From positions 13,055,495-13,119,494 of the forward strand of contig CM073328.1 in the NCBI GenBank assembly GCA_037043015.1: DNA of 64,000 nt, in the 5' to 3' direction. This DNA is from Bryum argenteum. Taxonomy: Eukaryota; Streptophyta; Bryopsida; Bryales; Bryaceae. Both the position numbers and the translations under genes were made by a program. The notes under the pieces are model-generated. The model did no database searches. It was not told where the DNA came from and was given only the letters and a program-made list of their open reading frames with translations. Below, one piece after another: positions 1-11,354 of this stretch (position 1 is the stretch's first letter; the number at the start of each line of letters is the position of its first letter).

Positions 1-482
1 TGCCATCTGATTTTGATTCTATTTTTGTGTTTTGAAAAAGAATACAAGAAATAGTATCCTACTTTTCTGTGGGTGGAAACTTATTATGCCACAAACATAC
101 TGTTGGTGCAGATCCATCACTTATTTGAGTCATCATCACCTTCGTAACATCATAGTTTGTAATAAGCAACACAGTTGATTTTCAATCTATTAACTTCCAT
201 CAATTAAATATCTGTTGTTTTTCCGAGACATATTTGAAGAAGTATACTAATTTCCGTAAGCCAAAATTATCATACCACAAACCTCCATACTGTAGGTGCA
301 GATCCATCAATCATTTTTCTCTTTTATTACCATCTCACTATCTATAAGCAACACATGCAAGGCTCAAAAACTGCCACTTGTTTTTGATTCTATCAACTTC
401 CGGGAACTAAGAAAACAAGTCCTACTTTCTGTTTGTTAAAGTCTCATGCCACAAACATACAATGGGTGCAGATTCATCACTC
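1..482 (+). repeat. three degenerate tandem copies (~175-190 bp) in APC7 intron
   Basis: The motif (A)TRCCACAAACMTAC...GGTGCAGATYCATCA recurs at about 87, 274 and 447. It is preceded each time by a related stretch with TTTTTGATTCTAT and ACTTTCTGT. The spacing of roughly 175-190 bases indicates an old tandem triplication. It probably lies inside an intron of the APC7-like gene that continues at 908. No exon could be recognised between 1 and 907. Confidence 0.6.
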
Positions 483-907
483 TTGACATAAATAGGTGTA
501 GTAGTGATTGATAGCAGGAGTATCCTCAGTATCTATTTACATTACAATAGGTGGTATATCTCAGTTTATAGTAGAGTGGTCTAAAATGGAGCTTTCCTAA
601 TCTTCACTCACATGTACAGAATAGCTTCTGCATGCAATGGGATCATGTACTCATTGCAGATTATAGGGTATCCCTTTAGGGCACCATTTTAGGAAACACC
701 TATATTTCCAACTTCAAAAATTCATAATTCATTGTAGAAGAGTTCAAAAATGATGATTCCACTTGCTCTATCTTTCTACTAATGTTTGCACTGGTAACAT
801 CTTGGAGATTTCCCCTGTGCCATTATTGAACACCTTACAATGGCGTTTTTTGAAGTATGTGTGTCTGTGTTTATTGATTGGTATGGTTGGGGTATGACTG
901 TTTGCAG

Positions 908-2012
908 GCAAGGAGATTCTATGAATCAGCGCTGAGGCTGGAGCCAACATACATGGGCGCCGTGCTGGCCTTAGCAGACCTGTACGCCATGGAGGGTCGA
1001 AATGAGGAAGCCATCATGCTCCTGCAGCGATACCTCAAGACGTGGACTGATGACTCCATGCACACCAAGCTTGCGCAGATTTTGGCTAATTCTGATAAAC
1101 TTGGTGAATCGTTGTCTCATTACCAGACTGCTCTTAGGTATGCACCCCACCCCACCCTTTTCCTGTTACACCTCAATATTTCTCCAATTCCAGTTTTTTT
1201 TCCTGGAACAACTGTTTAACTGCTCCATGATGAAACGAAGTGACACTTATTTGTGGAAGTATACTGATAGATAAGACTTTTTCTTCCATAGACATAGAAA
1301 TCATTGTTTTCAAGTTTGTTTCTGTGAAGTCGAGAGGCTAATATGGACATTAATCTGGCTTTATCCCTCTAAGAGAACAATAGTCAACTTTAAAACCCAA
1401 TGGCAAGTTTGCTCCTTTCGATCGATGTGAACATTTCAGTGAGTAGATTCTTCGGACCATATGCATGAGTGGATAGTGGCAGTCATCACAAAGACCTTTG
1501 TCTAGATAATGAAATCAACAAATTGGTTAATCAACACCAATTACTAATGAAAGTTGAATTTTAAAAGACTGAGTTCTTGTCTTTATAATAGTAGGAACTT
1601 GGAGTGAATATATATCTCAAGATCTGTGTGGTGAAATTCAATACAACTTGGTAGGTAGGTAGGCTAATTGGACTATTTTAAGCAAAACCACAAAGGTTGA
1701 CATTCTCAAGATCAAGTTCATTTTCCAATTTGCACATTGGTTTTCTGAAAGGAATCATTCGGAGCTCATTTGGAGCCCACTCGCTCAACTGTAGATAGTT
1801 GACTTGCATGGCTGTAGTTAAATAATTAAAACATGGAATCTGATTTGTGTTGATTATTGTGCAGCATCAATCCAGGTAACGAGGTAGCCAAGAAAGGCTT
1901 AGACCGACTAGAAAAGCAAATGAAAGGAGTAGACCCAGATGCACTCGAGGAGGAAGAAGAGAATGAAGGAGACGATGCAGACGCTGATGCCGAGGAAGGT
2001 GAATTCTTATAG
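908..2012 (+). CDS. APC7: Anaphase-promoting complex subunit 7-like TPR protein (C-terminal exons)
   Basis: Two exons are visible, 908-1137 and 1865-2012, joined by a GT-AG intron. The acceptor before 908 is TTTGCAG, and the phase across the junction (AG|C, Ser) is consistent. The first exon encodes two tetratricopeptide helical pairs (ARRFYESALRLEPTYMGAVL..., then EEAIMLLQRYL...). The second encodes a last helix and a very acidic tail ending in EEGEFL and a TAG stop. Tandem TPRs followed by a short acidic tail match the C-terminus of APC7/Cdc27-type subunits. These act as scaffold and substrate-receptor-docking subunits of the APC/C ubiquitin ligase, which targets cyclins and securin. APC7 is preferred to other TPR proteins because of the helix GNEVAKKGLDRLEKQMKG followed by the acidic tail. 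The 5' exons lie before the window. Confidence 0.75.
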
Positions 2013-2044
2013 TTAAACAGTACCTCCCAAACACCAGAACCTCC

Positions 2045-2335
2045 ACTTTTCACTTCTCTCGGAATGTACAACACCCTTTTGCCTTTTCTTTCCAAAACTA
2101 AACAACAACCCCATTCTTTCTTTCATAGCCAAACAAACAAACTTGTACAGACTACTGAGGTATCAATCAAAGGTTTGAATTCGTATCATTTTGGGTGCAC
2201 TTTTCATTCTTCTTTTCGGGGGATGTAAGTTACAATATCTTCCTTCCTTTCAAAAACTATACATCGAAAACCCCACTTTTCTTTCCTTTGAAAACCACTT
2301 GTACAGGCTGAGGTGTATTTGAATTTTCTTCTAGA
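2045..2335 (+). repeat. tandem duplication in APC7 3' flank
   Basis: Two imperfect copies of about 150 bases (about 2045-2195 and 2200-2335). Both run from CTTCTYTTCGG through a C/T-rich CCCCAYTYTTCTTTC segment to ACTTGTACAG, a CTGAGGT core and TTTGAATT. This is probably a local duplication of the 3' untranslated region. Nothing else is recognised up to about 2980, where a CACTAGTGGGACCCGTGC motif begins that resembles borders seen in plant mobile elements. Confidence 0.5.
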
Positions 2336-3102
2336 TAGGGGGGACCATGCTTTGACTTGATCTAACATGGAACAGGACTGGAAGTTGATCCATTCTAAAA
2401 GGACGAAAAAAAAAAAATGTGCTTTTTTTATCAAGTCTACAGTTGTGATTTTTTGCATGGTGTCTACTTTGAATAGTATTAGGCTTACTATTTGTGAGCC
2501 GTAATTTGTGGGTGTTCCCGGTTGATATTTTGAATTCAAATTCTTCCTGTAAGCTACTGGATATCAATAATCAAGCACATTAATTTCATATTCTTTTCTT
2601 GATTAGTAAATACTTTGTTCTAAGCTCTGTGAGTACCATTCTTGTGTATGCTCCCAATGATATGTAAATTTTTTAACACTAATTTACTATTTATCATGTC
2701 TACATCGTGAAAATCATTTCTGTCAGTATTGTGATTTAACAAAGGTACTGAGAAATAATGTTAATTACAGAACAGTTGCTGATTAGATATGAATAATCAT
2801 CATAAGAATTCTTGAGTTAATGACCTGGAGGCTACTTTATTGATTACTGAAGTACAAAATCTACCCATACATGAGCCAGGCCATGCATGATATGACTGAA
2901 GTACTCCTATTTCTTTAATATCACACCCGTAAGTACCCAATGTTCTGTAATGTCGCCGTCCTGGTACATAATCTGCATCATTGTAAAGCACTAGTGGGAC
3001 CCGTGCCGTTGAGCACGTTCAACTTGGATTGCCTAAAGCTATAAAACATTCATAAACTTCAAATAAGTTTATACAGAAAATATTAAAAAATACATATCGA
3101 AT

Positions 3103-4037
3103 TTATATATTTAGAATAATAAAATATACATCAATGGTCTCAAACATGGTCTCTATTGGATCATTCCTCAAAATGGGTATTGACCGTTGGAATCCCTTTA
3201 CTCTTTGTAAAAGGGTATTATAACGTTCGTTTGCAAGTTCACTACTGAGCAACCATAGGCCATGAGTGTATATCTCATAATCTGTGGACGAAATCTCACT
3301 GTCTTCATCAAAAGGCCCTATAATCCAAGATGCTATCCTTGATGTAACATACACATCAGTAGCTAAACTAAATTTAGCTACTTTTGATCCATAAACACTC
3401 ATTAATGATGGATCCACCCAAGGCCGTCTTATTCTATCTGCCTCCAATTCTTTTTGTGATGGATATGCATAGTTGGATAGCAGAGGAAACTCTATCTTAC
3501 ATGCAAATCCCCAATCACAAACACCTATGTACATATTATCTTCTTCTCTGTAATAAGATGTTGTCGGAGACAAATCACAATGTATGCTACCATTTTTATA
3601 CGTAAATAGCATACCAAATAAAAAGTGCCAAGACAATCGGATTCGTAGTCGTTGAAACAACTTCACATTGTCGCATCCACTCCTGGCTCCATACGTGATT
3701 TTCCATTGCGCTTCAAGACCATACTTCTCCAAGTTCCAAAGATTCCACCATCGCATATATCCATGCGGTTTAGAAGGATGTATGGCAAATAATTTCATAA
3801 ATAGAGGATGGACCAAAGAACAACTTGTGGCTTCTATGTTCATTGATTGAAAACTATTTCTATGAACAAGACTAATAATGAAGGCTTTACAAGCGTACTC
3901 CTCTTCTCTTGGAATGAAATCGACTCTATTATGTGACACTTAAAAATCACACCGTAGCTACGTCTAGCAACCTCCCTATTACCGTTCAAATCAATAACCT
4001 CTCGCATCGAGTGGGAGGAAATGCAACAAAGATCCAT
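3103..4037 (-). pseudogene. Protein-kinase-like gene, broken (transposon-associated family)
   Basis: On the minus strand a 278-codon open frame (3103-3939) is preceded by a second frame (to about 4037), offset by a frameshift near 3940. Kinase landmarks occur in order: a glycine-loop-like VARRSYGVIFKC in the upstream frame; EYACKAF, with a candidate ATP-binding Lys; HPLFMKLFAIH (beta4 region); IHCDLSPTT in place of the HRDLKPEN catalytic loop; MYIGVCDWG in place of DFG; then PWVDPSLMSVYG and ATDVYVTSRIASWI in the APE/helix-F region. The HxD aspartate is kept, but the expected Asn of the catalytic loop is replaced by Thr, so activity is doubtful. The motif order and the rare YIGVCDWG signature match the kinase-like gene inside the 16.9-kb element at 41.4-42.9 kb. 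No terminal repeats were found around this copy. It is probably a relic of the same family. Confidence 0.7.
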
Positions 4038-4053
4038 CTAACGGATCTTTGTT
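4025..4053. repeat. 11-bp-arm hairpin
   Basis: AACAAAGATCC, seven bases (ATCTAAC), then GGATCTTTGTT forms a perfect 11-bp stem. It lies just upstream of the kinase-like pseudogene (minus strand). Function unknown. Confidence 0.6.
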
Positions 4054-4299
4054 TATCCCATGTACTAACCTACGAGGTTCAATTACTAATTCATCAACTC
4101 GGCATCAAGCCATGAAATTTTTGTCATTAAAGAGTCAAAATTGGGATCAAAAGGATCTAAAACTTGAAGCATCCAATTTTTTAATTAGTGGTACCACTAT
4201 TGACCTCCTCGCAAATAAGACTATCAAACCTCTCAAAAGACATCCGCTACCTATTTCTTTCTAACACATTTATATCTTTTTACTATCTAAATACCTAAA

Positions 4300-4540
4300 A
4301 AAACTAAAGACTACTTCTAGTCTTTTTATTTTATATTCCAATTTTAGAGCTAACGCATAGATCTTCCTATCTTTTAACCGTAGGTCTAAAACAATCTTAT
4401 CTCTTTGAGAGAAGTTCCTTTCTCAAAAGACCAACAGTCTACTCCTACTCTTTTTACTTTCAGTTCCTACTTTAATTCTAAGTCATAGATTTAGCTACAA
4501 TCTACTTCTAGTTTTTTTACTTTCTATTCCAATATTGGTT
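4300..4540 (+). repeat. short motif repeated three times
   Basis: Related segments of about 55 bases begin near 4307, 4436 and 4500. Each has TCTACTYCTA followed by CTTTTTACTTT and ATTCC, and the first two continue into GCATAGATCTT/TCATAGATTT-like ends. Likely a decayed local duplication in non-coding DNA. Confidence 0.45.
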
Positions 4541-4546
4541 GTGTGG

Positions 4547-4614
4547 ATACAGGAGGCAAGTCTCCACGACGGATTCCAGCGCGGAACCGTCGTGTGAGAC
4601 AAAGCCTCCTGTAT
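4547..4614. repeat. Long near-perfect hairpin (possible small-RNA precursor or foldback element)
   Basis: ATACAGGAGGC at 4547-4557 pairs perfectly with GCCTCCTGTAT at 4604-4614. Inside it, ACGACGG pairs with CCGTCGT and GGATTCC pairs with GGAACC. Between these blocks GTCTC pairs with GAGAC, so nearly the whole 68 bases fold into one stem with a short loop. GTGTGG flanks both sides. The size suits a plant miRNA-like precursor or a tiny foldback transposon. The sequence alone does not decide between them. Confidence 0.6.
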
Positions 4615-5414
4615 TGTAATATAGATGTGTGGAAATGACTTGAAGATGGAGTAGCCATTTATGGTATATAGTGTCACTATAATGTGCAGAAATGATGATA
4701 TATTTTAATTTGATTTAATTTTTACTACCAATATGGAAGATGAAGTTTTTTTTTGTTTCTTTTACTATGATTGTTATGATTAGTGTAGTAAGGAAGTTTT
4801 TAATTTGTCAGTTTGAACTCTTCAATTTCATTTTAGTGAAGGATTTCGTATTTCATGTGAGAACAAGGCAGGTTTGAATGTATTTTGAGGTTTGATAAAA
4901 ATTGAAAAGATTGCATTTCGTGTAGAATATAAGTTGTTGCAATTTTGGTGCTATGACAAATAATACTTCAACGTTTAAATGTGAGTAAATAGCAGACCTT
5001 GTAGATTCTAGCAATCTACACTTGGGCCCCATTGAGTCACGTTAGAAAAAGAGATAACCTTAAGCAATATTGCAAAACAAGACGTGGATTGATTACACAT
5101 GATCATGCGAAAGAATAAATTACTTTATTGAATGCTTGTCAATATCACAGAAGACCACGCGCACGTCTTCCCTCCCATATCTCAACAACCTATGTGTTGA
5201 TTTCGTTGAATCGTGTTAAAAAGTGGAATACATTGTTGACTCCTTGTCGGAATCCCAGAAGACATGCACGAAGTAACGCCTACTGATGCTAGTGGATAAC
5301 GTCAAGAAGCAACTTTCCTTATTGATCTTATCAGAAACCATAAGGGATTCGTATATAACCATATCATAACTCTACCGAATTTGATAAATCTTAAGAATAA
5401 ACTAGTTGATTGTT
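4615..5414. other. gene-free AT-rich spacer
   Basis: No open frame with recognisable protein features and no RNA gene seen. The base composition is AT-rich like the other spacers. Confidence 0.5.
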
Positions 5415-5790
5415 ATAAAATCTGGCAACACAAGGGGTAATAAATCCTAAGAATCAAGGTGCTGATTGTCATAATATCTAACAATACGAGGGGGGACGTG
5501 TGCATAGGAACATTAATGTACCGTGACTGGAATCTGGCAACATGAGGGGTGATAAATCCTAAGAATCAACGTGTTGAATATCATGGAATCTCGCAACACG
5601 AGGGGCGACTTGCGCATAACAACATTAATGTACCTTTGGCTGGAATCTCGCGACACGAGGGGCGACGTGCGCATAACACTAATGTACCTTGGGTGGAATC
5701 TGGCAACACGAGGGGTGATAAATCCTAAGAATCAATGTGCTGATTGTCATGGAATCTGGCAACACAGAGGGGAGGCGTGGCAAATCAAAC
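5415..5790 (+). repeat. Tandem array with AATCTGGCAACACGAGGGG monomers
   Basis: The core AATCTSGCAACACGAGGGG recurs at about 5420, 5531, 5587, 5643, 5696 and 5751. It is followed alternately by TGATAAATCCTAAGAATCAA...GTGCTGATTGTCATGG or by CGACKTGCGCATAACA..TTAATGTACC. The array is therefore a higher-order repeat of two alternating subunits of about 55 bases. A 104-codon open frame across it is a by-product of the repeat and is not annotated as a gene. Confidence 0.8.
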
Positions 5791-6726
5791 CTCACACATT
5801 TTACCAGTTTCGTACATCTGATCCTCTTCTAATCAATCAAGAATATTATCTATATGATACAAAAGAAAAACAACCAACCACATAGTAGTACTAACTCAAA
5901 TTCACCTTACACATGGGCATTACCTATTCACACGTAGATTCCATCAAATTATTTTATCTCACACATACAATCCCAAGCATAATTTTTAGCATGAAATGAG
6001 ATACACTCAAAACTAAAAAAAACTTGGAACAAGTAATAATATTACTTTTCCATATTCATATTCATCATATTAATGAACAAAGTACGCAAATGGACATCCA
6101 CAATAACAAATATTTCAATTTCATTCATCCTCTCTACTCAAAATACGAGATTCTACGAAAAGGAAAAACACGAACAATAGATGACAAAGAGGAGCCGCAG
6201 AATTCATTCATCCAACTCAACACTTCCGGAATCCTCGTTCGTCCGAAACCTAGGAGCCGTCCGATGCTCCTCAGATCCGAGTCAGAGGCACAATCCGCCG
6301 TTTATCTCTCGGGCAGGGGCAGAAACATTCAAAATTCGGGCAGCGGGCAGCCAGTCGTCTCTCTCGTCGACTGTGCTTGAGCGCACCAAGGTTTTTTCGT
6401 TCCCTTCTAGTCGCGATGGCTATGGCCGGACTCCTCAAGCTTGTTCCGCCATAGCCACAAGGTCTTGTCCTAGCACTTCAATACCCCGCCATCCCTCTTA
6501 AGCTCCCGTAGACCTCCATTCCACTTTTTTTCGCGCCTTAAACCGTCCAGGATCGGAAAAGTTGCAAAACCATAGGGCAATGTAGAAGCTTGCGGCGAGG
6601 ATTGTTTCGAGATTATTGCAATGGTGTAGATCCGGGAGATTTTGGTTTGAAGGCAATGCGGAGGTTGTTGTAGAGGAGGAGAGAGATAACAAGGACTTGT
6701 GAGCAAGCGAATTAGGTTGAGCAGTG
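5791..6726 (+). other. PP2A B55 upstream region and presumed 5' leader
   Basis: AT-rich to about 6180, then a GC-richer stretch with C/T-rich blocks typical of a plant promoter or 5' untranslated region. The B55 start codon follows at 6727. No TATA box could be assigned with confidence. The open frames here carry no protein features. Confidence 0.4.
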
Positions 6727-9700
6727 ATGATCGCAGGAGGGGGCGCAATTGTGGCGCCCACTCCCGGGTTGCCTGCGACGGGCCAGCCTTTGCCCCCGCT
6801 GGACTGGAAATTCTCGCAAGTGTTCGGGGAGCGTGCTGCTGGAGAAGAAGTTCAAGAAGGTGTGCATTTGCTTTTCTTGCTGATCGGATAAGAGATTCAT
6901 GAGTCTGTGCCTACATTATTGAAACCCTCGCCCGTATAATCTGTAGAGCTAGAAAGTTGCAATGTATCGATCTGTTAATCCCTCTCCCACTGCCTTCAAG
7001 ATATTCTGGATCTGTAGAACTTGTTTCTGATGGCTACTTTCTTACAATGTTACCTATATTTAAGGTAGAGAGGAAGTTACGGGTTGTGAAGATACTACAG
7101 AGCTTCAAAACAAGCTGCTTGTGTAGTACTGTCCCTCTCAAATCTGTAAGGTGCGGGCGAAGTGTTTAGGTTCATGTAGAAAGTGTAAGAAATTCAACGC
7201 ACGGACTTACATTCATTAGTTCCCCTTGAATATGACTAGCTTGTTTCTTGTCGTGGGCAGTACTCAGATATTTTCTACGGCTTCTAGTCTCTTCCCCTTA
7301 GTATCTAGGTTTTGTTTGTTAGGTTCTAGCCAGTCTTCTCGTCGCAATTTTTCATCATTGCAAAGAATACTTGTAACATCCAACTCTGACAGAGCATGGC
7401 GGCAAGTATATTAATTTCTTGCTACCCTGCGAGGGAATTTTCTTTTTTACACGCGCCCCATGTATTTTCTCTTGTCCGAAGTGATTGAGAGTTGCATGCA
7501 GGCTCGAGTTCATTATTACAAATTTTTCTGGGCATTCTCCTAACGAATGCGGATTTTTTGAATGTGGCAGTTGACATCATCTCAGCTATTGAATTCGACA
7601 AAAGTGGGGAGCATTTAGCAACAGGCGATCGAGGCGGTCGTGTTGTGTTATTTGAAAGAACCGATGGTCGAGACGTAAGATTACTTCTTTGACTTAACTT
7701 GTTGCTTGTAACTGTTGGTTCGATCTGTTCAGCATTGTGTGCCAACATCTCATTGTCGTAGCACTGGCTGTAACTATTCTTCAGTTCCGGATTTCATATT
7801 TTTAGTTTTCTTGATTGCGCAGCAACGGACTCGAAGAGAGTTGGAGAGAGCCGATTATCCTGTACCTAGACACCCGGAGTATCGTTATGCAACTGAGTTT
7901 CAAAGTCATGAACCCGAGGTATATTATTGAACGCTATGAATGTATCGATGTTTTGCTTCGATTATTGTGGCGTTTGGAGGCCGATCTTGTTTCTGAAACT
8001 GATGTTTCTTGCGCAGTTTGATTATTTAAAAAGTTTGGAGATTGAGGAGAAAATCAATAAAATCAGGTGGTGCCAGACTACAAATGGGGCCCGATTGCTT
8101 CTGTCCACAAATGACAAGACGATTAAGCTCTGGAAGGTACACACTGTTAGTACTCATCACAATTTTCTCTCACTTGAATGTTTGCGAGACTGATGTCTCT
8201 CTTGTGGGATTGGAATTTGTCCGAGTGTTACTGGACGATTTCGATATTTTGTATTTTCGTTGACCACTGTGACCATTGCACATGATGAAAGTGGGCAGGA
8301 CTGTCATTTGGCTCCTCTGTTCCATAATCGCAGGACTGAGAGTACCATATATTTTCGCCATAGACACCCTTGGTCTGATTGTCCAGGTGGAGACTTAATC
8401 TTAGACATGCACTGTTTGCTGCTAAGATGGCATTTTCAACAAATTGTTAAAGCTCTAGCCCTTCATGTGGTATATTCAGGTCTCAGAGAAGAAAATGAAG
8501 AATGTTTCAAACTTGAATATAGACCCATCTCATCACCTGGGTAATGGTAATGCTATGGGTGCTGGTCCCGTGCTCACCCCTAGACCATTTTCCCCTAGAT
8601 CGATGAATGGAGGCGCTGTGCGGAGGCCTGTCACCAATGTTAGCCCTGATTTCGTATTTCCTCCAGGCGGCATTCCCTCCCTACGATTGCCCACGGTAAT
8701 TGTACTTTCATGCTATCGATTTATTTCATGTTAATATCAAACGTTTCTGTAGGGTATGTTCGAAGTCGTTCATATGTTGGCCAAATTCCGTGTATTATAC
8801 TAGTGCGTTGCTGTGTTGATGTAGTTAACGTTTAATTAGACAGTTCATAGTGGAAGCACAGTATTTTAACCACGGGTACAGGATCATATCCAATAGTACT
8901 TGCGGACTACACAGACATCCTCTGTGTGCAAGAGGATATTAGTGAATGAAGAATGTAGAATTTTAATCGTCTGTACGCGGTGTTATCTTTTGGTTCTAGG
9001 TGTGGAGTTCGGAGACAGCACTTATGGCTCGATGTAGAAGGGTGTATGCTAATGCTCATGCTTACCACATCAATTCCATCTCTAATAACAGGTGAAATCC
9101 GCCGCTATTCTCTTGGAATGGGTTATTCTCTTTTATTGAAACGTTTTCCTTTTGTATCGTTGGATCTACATTCAGCTCCAGCATGTTCAAGTTTTTTGGC
9201 ATGGATTTACCATGTACTAACATGATGATTATTTTGCATTCAGTGACTGCGAAACGTACATATCAGCTGATGATCTGAGAATCAACTTATGGAATCTGGA
9301 GATCAGTGATCAAAGCTTCAATATTGTTGATATAAAGCCTGTCAATATGGAAGACCTAACAGGTAAATACAAAACTAATAGGGCAAACTTTTCAGTCAGT
9401 TGTCGTCTGAAGTTCGTTTGGAAGTGAATGCACAACGTTTTACTATGTTAAGTCTGGTTTCGGTTTGTGCAAGCAGAGGTTATCACATCTGCCGAGTTTC
9501 ATCCGATGCACTGCAACATGTTAGCGTACAGCAGCAGCAAAGGCTCCATTCGCCTTATTGATATGCGACAGTCGGCACTTTGTGACAGACATTCCAAGTT
9601 GTAAGTTTTCCTTTTTGCCATTCAATGATGAAGTGAATCAGACTTGGTCAAGTTCACAGAATGTCCCTTGAACAATCTCTGCGTCTATCCTTGCGATGTG

Positions 9701-11354
9701 GACATTATGTATCAATTCAGAGCCATAGTCTTGTTGAATTTCTTTATCATTTTTAATCCGGAAGTTGTGGTACTGTCGTATTCCAGGTTCGAGGAGCACG
9801 AGCCTGCTGGGACGAGGTCGTTCTTCACAGAGATCATAGCATCAATCTCTGATATCAAGTTTGCTAGAGGAGGTCGATACATACTCAGCAGGGACTACAT
9901 GACTCTGAAGGTCAGCATTATGATGTCCTTACAGTGAATGCTTGGATATTAGTGACAAGATTGTTTCGGATTGGTGGCCTTGCCTTCTGTTAACGAGAAT
10001 CCTCGTATTGTTGGCTCTCTAAATCCTGTTACGTTGTGTGTTTGTCTTGGCAGTTGTGGGATGTGAACATGGAAGCCTCTCCTGTCGCTACCCTGAAAGT
10101 ACATGAATATTTGCGGCCGAAGGTACTTATTCACCGTACTATGGATTTTTTGTTGTGTATGATTTAACATCGTACGGTATCCTGTAGTGAAAAGTTTACT
10201 TCAGTGTCCTTATTTGTTCTCCTAGTCTCTATTTCCTCCCATGTTTTGTGGTTATCCTCAGGCTTGAGTTGTTTAGGCCTTCTCCTATGTCGAGGCCATT
10301 TTGCTTCATAACATTGAGTTTGAGAATCTGTGATTTGATCTTGTTGCTTCTGGGCTTGTATAACCAAGAGTTTTCTGGTTTGGCAGCTTTGTGATCTATA
10401 TGAGAATGACTCAATATTTGACAAGTTTGAGTGCTGCCTTAGTGGAGATGGTCAGCGTGTTGCCACCGGTTCTTACAGGTATATACTGATACTCTTGTGC
10501 CAACTGTTATTTTGGTTTACTACCCGTAATATTTTTCGTGGAGATCGAAGTTGCTATATCTCATAAGGTGGAGTTGAAAAGAACTGACCTAGTTGGATGT
10601 GCTCTTGTTCAATGAATTGCAAGTGCTGACTGCATTCAGGCAAAATGACATGCTTTCTTGCACAGAGTTTTCTAATTTGTACAAACTAATCGATTATAGT
10701 TGCTGTGTGACTCGAAATAGTACCCGACGAATCTTTTGTATTACCTTGTTGGTGTCTATCAGCTCTTTATTTTCATTAAGATGTGTGGGACATGTGGTTT
10801 GCAGCAATTTGTTCCGCGTCTTTGGAGCTTCTCCCGGCAGTGATGAGGCGACCACCTTGGAGGCAAGCAAAAGTCCAAATAGGTATGGTGCCATTATATT
10901 CTTTACATGGCCTTTGCATGCAATATACGGTTTTTACCATTCTCGATACCTATTTTGTGGTGAATTACTAAAGTAAATCGAGTTTTTTTGTTATTTCAGT
11001 AGGCGGTTGGTGACACCATCCACGAAACCTCCAAGCAGACTTGCTAACCTTGCCCGTGGGGGTCGTAATAGACGAGGTAACACTCTTCCCGAGCTTATTC
11101 TTTCTTTATTCCTCAACCGATGTTTCTAACCAATTATTCTAGTCTTGAAGCTGTTGCTTAATTTGTCAAGTCTATAGTACTGAAGGTGGCAACATGGTGG
11201 TGCAGTGACAGGGGGCGATGGAAGTCCAGGATCATCGGATTTGAATGGAGGGGCGCATGATTTTTCATCAAAGCTGCTACATTTGGCGTGGCATCCGCAA
11301 GCAAATGTGATCGCCTGCGCTGCTTCTAACAGCTTGTATATGTACTACGCCTAG
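6727..11354 (+). CDS. Serine/threonine protein phosphatase 2A 55-kDa regulatory subunit B
   Basis: Complete gene with 14 exons: 6727-6859, 7571-7674, 7823-7918, 8017-8136, 8480-8695, 9000-9091, 9244-9362, 9477-9600, 9787-9910, 10054-10122, 10387-10478, 10805-10882, 11000-11076 and 11206-11354. All introns are GT-AG and every junction keeps frame, giving a protein of about 500 residues, as expected for plant B55. Diagnostic B55 blocks include [19 protein letters not shown] at the N-terminus, [112 protein letters not shown] and a C-terminal [23 protein letters not shown]. These form the seven-bladed WD40 propeller. The protein confers substrate choice on the PP2A A/C core dimer. The fifth exon carries a plant-type insert after the second WD repeat ([12 protein letters not shown]...). 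No anomaly seen. Confidence 0.96.

Noticed and set aside
2985-3050. Helitron or other element border at CACTAGTGGGACCCGTGC
   Set aside because: The motif resembles repeat borders in other plants, but no second border, hairpin terminus or helicase sequence could be tied to it here.
5571-5885. 104-codon frame with SRDTRGD repeats
   Set aside because: Follows the tandem array exactly and has no support outside it.
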